From positions 1-8,556 of the forward strand of contig JAFOMV010000160.1 of the NCBI GenBank assembly GCA_017418765.1: a stretch of DNA of 8,556 nt, in the 5' to 3' direction. The DNA comes from Ruminococcus sp. (GTDB lineage Bacteria; Bacillota_A; Clostridia; Oscillospirales; Ruminococcaceae). The notes beneath the pieces are model-generated. The model worked only from the letters and a program-made list of their open reading frames with translations. It ran no database searches and was not told the DNA's origin. Below are positions 1-5,489 of the stretch, piece after piece. Positions within the stretch are counted from its first letter, which is position 1; every line of letters begins with the position of its first letter. A program made the translations under genes and the position numbers.

Positions 1-146
1 CACGTCGCCTTATCAAGGTAACTGCTGAGGACATTCAGGAGTCTGCCGAGATATTCGAGATGCTTCTCGGTGACGACCTTCAGGGACGTAAGGACTACAT
101 CTCTCAGTACGGTGCCGACTACCTTGAACTTGCTGATATAAGCTGA
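1..146 (+). CDS. parE: DNA topoisomerase IV (type IIA) subunit B, C-terminal fragment
   Basis: This is the last 47 codons of a gene that begins before the window; the reading frame starts at base 3 and stops with TGA at 144-146. The peptide opens RRLIKVTAEDIQE and continues through IFEMLLGDDLQGRKDYI. This resembles the end of the TOPRIM/C-terminal domain of GyrB and ParE proteins, where an R-x-hydrophobic-x-V-T stretch is followed by a helix and a G-D-D-hydrophobic-x-x-R element. The next gene, 54 nt downstream on the same strand, encodes the matching A subunit, so the two probably form one operon making the B2A2 enzyme that decatenates or relaxes DNA using ATP. ParE is preferred over GyrB because the A subunit next door lacks a GyrA box. 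Too little is visible to check ATPase or TOPRIM residues. Confidence 0.82.
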   Translation, partial: RRLIKVTAEDIQESAEIFEMLLGDDLQGRKDYISQYGADYLELADIS

Positions 147-189
147 TGTTGATAATCAGATATTAATGATATAGTCATATTCAGATCAC

Positions 190-195
190 AGGAGG
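190..195 (+). promoter_or_regulatory. Ribosome binding site of the topoisomerase A gene
   Basis: A perfect AGGAGG lies 5 nt before the ATG at 201 and fixes that start. No convincing promoter is visible in the 54-nt gap after the upstream gene, which supports co-transcription of the two subunits. Confidence 0.85.
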
Positions 196-200
196 ACATA

Positions 201-2444
201 ATGCCAAGAAAAAAAGAAACTCCAAAGAAAAAGCCTGCCTTCAAGCATGAGGCATACATCGAAGGTTCAGGCAGTGTTGTCAGCGAAAAGATAGCTGATA
301 CCCTTAAAAAGAATTATATGCCCTACGCCATGAGCGTTATTATATCAAGAGCACTCCCCGAAATAGACGGCTTCAAACCTTCTCACAGAAAACTGCTCTA
401 CATGATGTACAAAAGGGGACTGCTCTCTCCCGATAAGGAGCGTTCAAAGTCCGCAAACGTTGTGGGTGAGACCATGAAGCTCAACCCTCACGGCGATCAG
501 GCTATATACGAAACTCTCGTCCGTATGACAAGGGGAAACGAGGCTCTGCTTCACCCATATATCGACTCAAAGGGAAACTTCGGAAAGCAGTATTCCAGCA
601 AAATGCACTTTGCCGCTCCACGATACACCGAGGTCAAGCTCGAAAAGATATGCAACGAGCTATTCCGTGATATCGACAAGGAGACAGTGGATTTCGTCCC
701 AAACTATGATAACACCATGCAGGAGCCGACTCTGCTCCCTGCCAGCTTCCCCACAGTGCTTGTAAACTCCAACACAGGTATTGCCGTATCGATGGCAAGC
801 AATGTTTGCCCTTTCAATCTTGAAGAAGTGTGCGAGACTACCATCGCCCTTATGAAGGACCCCAACCATGACATACTCAGCACTCTCAAAGGCCCCGATT
901 TTCCGGGCGGAGGCTTCATGCTCTATGATGAAGCCGAGCTGAACAAGATCTACGAAACAGGAAGGGGAAGCATCAAAGTACGCTCCAAGTACAGCTATGA
1001 CAAGTCAGCAAACTGCCTTGAAATTACCGAAATACCGTACACAACGACGGTTGAAGCTATCATTGACAAAATAATCGAGCTTGTAAAGGCAGGAAAGATA
1101 CGTGAGGTTTCATACATCCGTGACGAGACCGATATCGACGGTCTGAAAATAGCCATAGACCTGAAAAGAGGCACTGATCCCGATAAACTCATGCAGAAGC
1201 TCTACAGGCTCACTCCGCTTCAGGACAGCTACCCCTGCAACTTCAATATCCTTATCGCAGGTACACCTAAGGTTATGGGAGTACGTGAGATACTTACCGA
1301 ATGGACAGCTTTCCGTGAAGAATGTATACAGCGCAGGACGTACCATGACCTTACAAAGAAAAAGGAAAAGCTCCATCTCCTTGAGGCGCTTTCAAAAATA
1401 CTCCTTGACATCGACAAGGCCATACGAATAATCCGTGAGACAGAAAATGAAGCTGATGTTGTACCGAACCTGATGATAGGCTTCGGTATCGACGAGATAC
1501 AGGCTGAATTCGTTGCGGAAATAAAACTGAGAAACATCAACAAGCAGTACATCCTCCGCAGAGTTGAGGAAGTTGACCAGCTGAAAAAGGATATCGAAGA
1601 AATGGAAGATATCCTCAAAGATAAGAAAAAAATACGCAGAATAATCATAGGCGAGCTTCGTGATGTTATCAAAAACTACGCAAAGCCCAGAAAGACCATG
1701 TTCTACTATCAGTCTGATATTGAGGATGAGGAAGTTGTGGATGATACTCCCAATTATCCTGTACATCTCTTTGTATCTGCAAGCGGATATTTCAAGAAGA
1801 TAACTCCGCAGTCGCTGAGAATGAGCGGAGAGCAGAAGCTGAAAGAGGGCGACTATATCAGTCAGAGTTTTGAGGCAACAAACAAGACCGAACTCATTTT
1901 CTTCTCGGATAAGGCTCAGGCATACAAATCAAAGGCAAGCGCATTTGACGATACCAAGGCAAGCGTTATGGGCGATTATGTTCCTGCCAAGCTCAGCTTT
2001 GATGAGAATGAGAACCTCGTCACTATGCTCCCTACCACCGATTACAGCGGATATATCGTTTTCTTCTTCGAGAACGGCAAAGCTGCAAAGGTGCCTGTAA
2101 AGTCCTATGAGACCAAGACCAACCGCAAGAAGCTGGCAAAGGCTTACTCGGAAAAATCACCGCTTGTTGCTGCATTATTCGTAGGGGAGGACTGCGATAT
2201 CCTTCTCAGAAGCTCCAGCGGTCATGCGCTTGTATTCAATACAGGAATGATACTTCCTAAGTCCACAAGGGATTCTCAGGGCGTACAGGTCATGACATTA
2301 CGCAAAAAAGCATTCCTCGCTTCAGCATCAATGATCACCGATGAAGAACGTGAAGCACTTGAAAAATACCGTTCAAAAGCAGTACCGGCCGCAGGAAAAC
2401 CTGCAAAGGATCTGGGCGATACTAATCAGCTTACATTTGAATAA
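201..2444 (+). CDS. parC: DNA topoisomerase IV subunit A (GyrA/ParC family)
   Basis: This is the DNA-cleaving subunit of a type IIA topoisomerase. The breakage-reunion domain (about residues 30-500) contains MPYAMSVIISRALPEIDGFKP (residues 40-60), NPHGDQAIYETLVRM (95-109) and AAPRYTEVKL, in which Y142 is the catalytic tyrosine and R141 its usual partner. A charged coiled-coil-like segment follows at about 452-480. The C-terminal domain (about 518-700) shows four repeats of the beta-pinwheel type, near 521-538, 563-581, 617-635 and 665-683, each a hydrophobic strand, a short turn often with Gly, and a basic strand. No GyrA box is seen; the equivalent region reads GEQKLKEGD. At 747 aa it is shorter than typical GyrA or ParC (about 800-870 aa). 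The position matching E. coli GyrA Ser83 is Q100 and that matching Asp87 is E104. The family is certain; topoisomerase IV rather than gyrase is inferred from the missing box and the short tail. Confidence 0.93.
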   Translation: MPRKKETPKKKPAFKHEAYIEGSGSVVSEKIADTLKKNYMPYAMSVIISRALPEIDGFKPSHRKLLYMMYKRGLLSPDKERSKSANVVGETMKLNPHGDQAIYETLVRMTRGNEALLHPYIDSKGNFGKQYSSKMHFAAPRYTEVKLEKICNELFRDIDKETVDFVPNYDNTMQEPTLLPASFPTVLVNSNTGIAVSMASNVCPFNLEEVCETTIALMKDPNHDILSTLKGPDFPGGGFMLYDEAELNKIYETGRGSIKVRSKYSYDKSANCLEITEIPYTTTVEAIIDKIIELVKAGKIREVSYIRDETDIDGLKIAIDLKRGTDPDKLMQKLYRLTPLQDSYPCNFNILIAGTPKVMGVREILTEWTAFREECIQRRTYHDLTKKKEKLHLLEALSKILLDIDKAIRIIRETENEADVVPNLMIGFGIDEIQAEFVAEIKLRNINKQYILRRVEEVDQLKKDIEEMEDILKDKKKIRRIIIGELRDVIKNYAKPRKTMFYYQSDIEDEEVVDDTPNYPVHLFVSASGYFKKITPQSLRMSGEQKLKEGDYISQSFEATNKTELIFFSDKAQAYKSKASAFDDTKASVMGDYVPAKLSFDENENLVTMLPTTDYSGYIVFFFENGKAAKVPVKSYETKTNRKKLAKAYSEKSPLVAALFVGEDCDILLRSSSGHALVFNTGMILPKSTRDSQGVQVMTLRKKAFLASASMITDEEREALEKYRSKAVPAAGKPAKDLGDTNQLTFE

Positions 2445-2468
2445 TTAACTATTTATTAAAAAAACTGT

Positions 2469-2502
2469 GCCCCGAAGCATTTCATTTGTCCTGCTTCGGG
2501 GC
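2469..2502 (+). terminator. Rho-independent terminator after the topoisomerase A gene
   Basis: GCCCCGAAGCA at 2469-2479 pairs perfectly with TGCTTCGGGGC at 2492-2502, giving an 11-bp GC-rich stem with a 12-nt loop. The stem can be extended by the pair T2468-A2503. T-rich sequence (ATTTCTTCT) follows, and an A-run precedes it. It starts 25 nt after the stop codon and separates the topoisomerase unit from the next operon. Confidence 0.9.
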
Positions 2503-2550
2503 ATTTCTTCTAAACCGAACATTCATAAACCAAAGTCATTTTCATCATCT

Positions 2551-2570
2551 TTGTTATATGATGATAACAA
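2551..2570. repeat. Short inverted repeat upstream of the sdpRI control region
   Basis: TTGTTAT (2551-2557) and ATAACAA (2564-2570) are perfect inverted arms around a 6-nt spacer. A second, overlapping pair, TCATCAT (2542-2548) and ATGATGA (2558-2564), can also form. The block lies between the terminator and the sdpRI promoter. It may be a protein binding site, but AT-rich spacers often contain such pairs by chance. Confidence 0.35.
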
Positions 2571-2571
2571 C

Positions 2572-2593
2572 TATTTAGATGATTATCAAAATA
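2572..2593. promoter_or_regulatory. Probable second, weaker SdpR operator (O2)
   Basis: The left arm TATTTAGATG (2572-2581) matches the left arm of the downstream palindrome at 9 of 10 positions. After the same 2-nt spacer, the right arm TATCAAAATA (2584-2593) matches at 7 of 10. Over the full 22 bp, 17 positions agree with the downstream operator. It ends 4 bp before the -35 box, and its left edge is 56 bp upstream of the left edge of the downstream site. Function is inferred from the sequence match. Confidence 0.5.
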
Positions 2594-2597
2594 CCTC

Positions 2598-2626
2598 TTG
2601 ACAAACCGATCAAGTCATGGTATATT
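2598..2626 (+). promoter_or_regulatory. Sigma-A promoter of the sdpR-sdpI operon
   Basis: A perfect -35 box TTGACA (2598-2603) is followed by a 17-nt spacer and the -10 box TATATT (2621-2626). A TG dinucleotide at 2618-2619 makes an extended -10. The start of transcription should fall near 2633, inside the palindrome at 2628-2649. The promoter is therefore strong by sequence and positioned to be shut by a repressor. Confidence 0.88.
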
Positions 2627-2627
2627 A

Positions 2628-2649
2628 TATTTAGACGAACGTCTAAATA
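2628..2649. promoter_or_regulatory. Palindromic operator overlapping the sdpRI transcription start (O1)
   Basis: TATTTAGACG (2628-2637) and CGTCTAAATA (2640-2649) are perfect 10-bp inverted arms around AA. The site covers the expected +1 and ends 18 nt before the sdpR start codon. The size and symmetry suit a dimeric winged-helix repressor, and the adjacent ArsR-family protein is the obvious candidate, giving autorepression. Confidence 0.82.
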
Positions 2650-2667
2650 CATGAAAGGCGGTGCTCC

Positions 2668-2931
2668 ATGAAAGACGTATGGAATGCTATGGCGGACCCT
2701 ACAAGGCGAGCGATACTGTCAATGCTCCAAAAACGTGATATGACAGCAGGTGATATCAGTGAACAGTTCGATACTTCCGGTGCAACTATCTCACATCATC
2801 TGAAAATACTGCGTGAAGCAGGTCTCATCGTATCAGAAAAAGAAAAACAAACCATCACATACAGCCTGAACACCACAGTGTTTCAGGAATTCATTAAAGA
2901 AATTGCCGATATATTCGGTCAGAAAGGATGA
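2668..2931 (+). CDS. sdpR: ArsR-family transcriptional regulator, SdpR-type autorepressor
   Basis: This 87-aa protein is a minimal winged helix-turn-helix repressor. The N-terminal ADPTRRAILSML (residues 9-20) is the usual first helix of the ArsR family. The helix-turn-helix runs about 25-54, with recognition helix SGATISHHLKILREAGL (37-53), and the wing lies at about 56-66. There is no cysteine in the protein and no ELCVCD-type metal site, so it is not a metal sensor of the ArsR/SmtB kind. The start is preceded by AAGGCGGTG (2655-2663), an 8-of-9 match to the Shine-Dalgarno consensus. The stop overlaps the first possible sdpI start. In the known B. subtilis system SdpR represses its own operon and is sequestered at the membrane by SdpI bound to the SdpC toxin; the same relationship is inferred here from the pairing and the operator. 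Confidence 0.88.
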   Translation: MKDVWNAMADPTRRAILSMLQKRDMTAGDISEQFDTSGATISHHLKILREAGLIVSEKEKQTITYSLNTTVFQEFIKEIADIFGQKG

Positions 2932-2936
2932 ATAAT

Positions 2937-3608
2937 ATGAAAAATACATTTAACAGAATAGCCGCTATAGTAACAGCAATAACGGTCATTGATCTTGCGG
3001 CAACCATTATCTTCTTATTAAGGCTTCCCGATAATGTACCTGTTCACTTCAATTTTGATCTGGTATGCGACAAGATAGGCTCAAAATGGAACGGCATTAT
3101 CCCTTCGATAATCATGCTGCTTATAGTTCCGATATTCATTATAACTGAAAGAAACGGCAAAAACATTGAAAATAACCGCAAGCCGTTTTCCATAACTCTT
3201 ATCCTGATCACTTTTTTAATGGTCGGTGTAAACTGGTTTATGCTTGCCTTAATGGGCAGCGGAGCTGCAATAGGGGATAAAATGTCAATAGGTTTTCAGT
3301 GGGCTATTATGCTTCTGGTAGGCTTCGTGCTGGTAACGCTCGGCAATTATATGCCTACGGTACGTCAGAATAAAACACTTGGAATAAAACTTCCCTGGAC
3401 TCTGAAAAACGAAAAATGCTGGAATCTCACTCACAGATTCGCAGGAAAGCTTTACGTTATCGGCGGTCTTATAACCATCGCAATGGCAATGGCAATGAAG
3501 ATATGGAAATTCGATAGTTCAGTATTTTTCATAGTATATATTGCTGTTATTATGCCTATTTTGATCGTTATCCCATTCGCATATGCATATATGCACCGCA
3601 ATGACTGA
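2937..3608 (+). CDS. sdpI: SdpI-family membrane protein (DUF1648 plus SdpI domains)
   Basis: This is an integral membrane protein of 223 aa from this start (226 aa from the ATG at 2928; residue numbers below use the longer form). About six membrane segments are visible, near 9-31, 57-72, 86-108, 120-140, 172-190 and 198-221. The first loop carries the DUF1648 signature LPDNVPVHFNF (33-43). The SdpI signature runs from GNYMP (139-143) through N148, GIKLPWTLKNE (152-162), W165 and TH (168-169). The AGAAAGG at 2921-2927 touches the 2928 ATG with no spacing but sits 9 nt from the 2937 ATG, so the latter is preferred. SdpI homologues confer immunity to the SdpC peptide and act as signal receptors in B. 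subtilis. No sdpABC genes are present here, so the signal is unknown. Three exact GCAATG hexamers (3480-3497) encode an Ala-Met repeat in segment five. Confidence 0.88.
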   Translation: MKNTFNRIAAIVTAITVIDLAATIIFLLRLPDNVPVHFNFDLVCDKIGSKWNGIIPSIIMLLIVPIFIITERNGKNIENNRKPFSITLILITFLMVGVNWFMLALMGSGAAIGDKMSIGFQWAIMLLVGFVLVTLGNYMPTVRQNKTLGIKLPWTLKNEKCWNLTHRFAGKLYVIGGLITIAMAMAMKIWKFDSSVFFIVYIAVIMPILIVIPFAYAYMHRND

Positions 3609-3633
3609 TCTTGTTTCTGATATATGAGTAGAA

Positions 3634-3682
3634 CCCCTGATAAGGCGTTTTACACATTTGGTGTGAAATGTCCTGTCAGGGG
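3634..3682 (+). terminator. Long hairpin terminator between sdpI and pyrB
   Basis: CCCCTGA (3634-3640) pairs with TCAGGGG (3676-3682). The pairing continues inward nearly without a break to ACAC (3652-3655) and GTGT (3661-3664), leaving a 5-nt loop ATTTG. Only A3643/C3673 is unpaired, and four inner pairs are G-U in the + strand RNA. A moderately T-rich stretch follows (CTTCTTATT). The hairpin lies in the 107-nt gap between converging genes, so its GC-rich base may also end the pyrB transcript from the other side. Confidence 0.78.
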
Positions 3683-3715
3683 CTTCTTATTAATATTAGC
3701 TTCTGCTGTTATTGG

Positions 3716-4798
3716 TCATATAAGCTTTCTTTCGTCGCAGTATTCACATTCGAGAAGTGTTTCATCGCCGCTTGAACGGAAGCTCTTTGGAAGGTATTCT
3801 TCATGATTGGTGATACAGTTAGGATTGCAGCACTTTACTCCGTTATACAGCTTTCCTTTAAGAGTCTCAGACGGTTTCTTTTCGCTGAGGATGGTCATGA
3901 TAAGGGCCATTCTTACATACATTCCGTATTTTGCCTGTGTGAAGTACAGCGCTCTCTTATCGTCATCAACTTCGACTGTTATCTCGTCTACTCTTGGCAG
4001 AGGATGCATAACTATCATATCCTGTTTAGCACCCATCATTTTATGCTTATCAAGCACATAAGTATTCTTCTGTGCAAGGTATTCTTCTTCGCTTGCAAAG
4101 CGCTCCTGCTGTATTCTTGTCATATACAGAACATCAAGTCTGCCGATGACTTCCTCGATGGTGTTTGCCTCCTCATAGGTGCTGCCGTTAGCTTTTATGA
4201 TATCCTTTATGTATGCAGGCATACCTAATTCGGGAGTGGATATGAATATGAATTTATTGCCGCTGAACTGACTGAGAGCTTTACAGAGCGAGTGAACAGT
4301 TCTTCCGTTTAAAAGATCTCCGCACATACCTATAGTCAGACCTGTAAGAGTTTTCTTCTCAATTTTCAGAGTAAGCAGATCGGTAAGAGTCTGTGTCGGA
4401 TGGAGGTGTCCGCCGTCACCTGCGTTTATAACAGAGCAGTCTGCTGTAAGTGAAGCAGCCTTAGCAGCGCCTGCGACAGGGTGTCTGATAACCAGAACAT
4501 CTGCATAGTTGCTTACTATCTTTGTAGTATCTTTGATAGTCTCGCCCTTTGATACTGAAGAATTGGCAGGATTATCGAAACCGATTATCTGTCCGCCGAG
4601 CCTTATCATAGCTGTCTGGAACGACATCTGTGTACGTGTAGATGGCTCATAGAAAAGAGTAGCCATTATCTTTCCGTCACATACATGAGCGTAATCCGCA
4701 GGGTTGGAATAGATCTTTTCTCCCAGCTCTACAACTTTAGTCCACCATGAGACAGGGTAATCACTGAGATCGATAAGATGCTGATATTCTGAATACAT
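3716..4798 (-). CDS. pyrB: Aspartate carbamoyltransferase with C-terminal PyrI-like zinc ribbon
   Basis: This enzyme joins carbamoyl phosphate to L-aspartate, the first committed step of pyrimidine synthesis. With the start chosen here it has 360 aa. The carbamoyl phosphate loop FYEPSTRT is at 49-56 (E. coli S52-T-R-T), K84 lies in the 80s loop, R105 in IRHP, H133 in HLHPTQ, R166 in GRTVHS, R228 in MTRIQ and HPLPR at 265-269, so every expected active-site element is present. The catalytic chain ends near residue 307. A 50-residue tail carries C323-x4-C328-x22-C351-x2-C354, closely resembling the zinc domain of the regulatory chain PyrI, but the PyrI nucleotide-binding domain is absent. An ATG at 4831 would overlap the upstream gene; GGAGG (complement of 4806-4810), 7 nt before the 4798 ATG, favours this start. 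It is the last gene of the asnB operon. Confidence 0.94.
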   Translation of the reverse strand: MYSEYQHLIDLSDYPVSWWTKVVELGEKIYSNPADYAHVCDGKIMATLFYEPSTRTQMSFQTAMIRLGGQIIGFDNPANSSVSKGETIKDTTKIVSNYADVLVIRHPVAGAAKAASLTADCSVINAGDGGHLHPTQTLTDLLTLKIEKKTLTGLTIGMCGDLLNGRTVHSLCKALSQFSGNKFIFISTPELGMPAYIKDIIKANGSTYEEANTIEEVIGRLDVLYMTRIQQERFASEEEYLAQKNTYVLDKHKMMGAKQDMIVMHPLPRVDEITVEVDDDKRALYFTQAKYGMYVRMALIMTILSEKKPSETLKGKLYNGVKCCNPNCITNHEEYLPKSFRSSGDETLLECEYCDERKLI

Positions 4799-4805
4799 AT
4801 TTTTT

Positions 4806-4810
4806 CCTCC
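4806..4810 (-). promoter_or_regulatory. Ribosome binding site that fixes the pyrB start
   Basis: On the minus strand GGAGG lies 7 nt before the ATG at 4798, inside the 13-nt gap after the HD gene. It argues against the longer reading frame that begins at 4831 within the HD gene. Confidence 0.85.
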
Positions 4811-4811
4811 G

Positions 4812-5480
4812 TTAAAGAATTTTACTTCCATTTATTATAAGCTCAAACTGCACACCAAGAAACTGTGCAGCTTTCTTGCAAAGCAGCATACGGTCAAGGA
4901 ATATCTCGAAATATTCGAGTACAGAAGATATCTCGGTATCTATCTGCAATTCAAGTATTATCGAAGATTTATCATCGCTGAACGATACCGAAGATTTTTC
5001 AACTGCATAGTTTACACGGTCATGTATATCGAATGTAAGCAGATCGGTATTACGTACACGGCTTCTTCTTACATCACACTTATCAGCTATCATAAGAGCT
5101 GCTGATATAGCGTCAAGAGGCTGCCCCGTGCCCTCATCGTGGTTGCCGATAGCGGTGATTATAGAGCATATCTCAGAGGCAGGCATACTCAGATTATCGA
5201 GAAGTCTGAAAGCCATTACAGCGCCGCTCTGAGCGTGATCGACACGGTTTATCACATTGCCGATATCGTGCATCATAGATGCTATTTTAGCCAGCTCGAT
5301 AGTTCTGCCGTCATATCCGAGAGTTTCGAGGATAAAGCTTGAAACATGAGCGACTCTTTCTACGTGCGGAAAAGAATGTTCCGTATATCCCAGAGCTTCA
5401 AGAGCCTTGTCAGCTCTCCTGATATATTCCATAATATCGGGATTCTGCTTTATGTACTGATAGGTAACGATACTTGCCAT
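4812..5480 (-). CDS. HD-domain protein, putative phosphohydrolase
   Basis: This 222-aa soluble protein has the residues of an HD metal-dependent phosphohydrolase: H39 in the first helix (HSFPHVERV), H71-D72 in MMHDIGN, H82 in VDHAQSG, H114-D115 in GNHDEGTG, and D133 in IADKCDVRRSRVR. The strong KCDVRRSRVRN and FDIHDRVNYAV stretches (134-160) look like the conserved second half of a widespread but uncharacterised Firmicutes family. There is no signal peptide or membrane segment. The substrate is unknown; HD enzymes act on nucleotides, cyclic or linear second messengers, or phosphate esters. It starts 9 nt after the asnB stop with only a weak GGTG-type ribosome site, so translation is probably coupled to asnB, and it ends 13 nt before pyrB. 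An in-frame TAA directly precedes its ATG, so no longer start is possible. The link to aspartate or nucleotide metabolism is inferred from position only. Confidence 0.85.
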   Translation of the reverse strand: MASIVTYQYIKQNPDIMEYIRRADKALEALGYTEHSFPHVERVAHVSSFILETLGYDGRTIELAKIASMMHDIGNVINRVDHAQSGAVMAFRLLDNLSMPASEICSIITAIGNHDEGTGQPLDAISAALMIADKCDVRRSRVRNTDLLTFDIHDRVNYAVEKSSVSFSDDKSSIILELQIDTEISSVLEYFEIFLDRMLLCKKAAQFLGVQFELIINGSKIL

Positions 5481-5489
5481 TTACTGTCA

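Noticed and set aside
1229..1672. A 147-codon open frame on the minus strand inside the topoisomerase gene
   Set aside because: It lies wholly opposite a clear gene, is rich in Ser, Ile and Phe as expected of an antisense reading, and has no recognisable motif.
2668..2931. A metal-responsive ArsR/SmtB repressor
   Set aside because: The protein has no cysteine and lacks the known metal-binding motifs, and its partner gene is SdpI rather than a metal transporter.
4799..4831. An 11-codon N-terminal extension of pyrB overlapping the HD gene
   Set aside because: The GGAGG at the correct distance from the 4798 ATG gives a better start, and the extension adds no family sequence.
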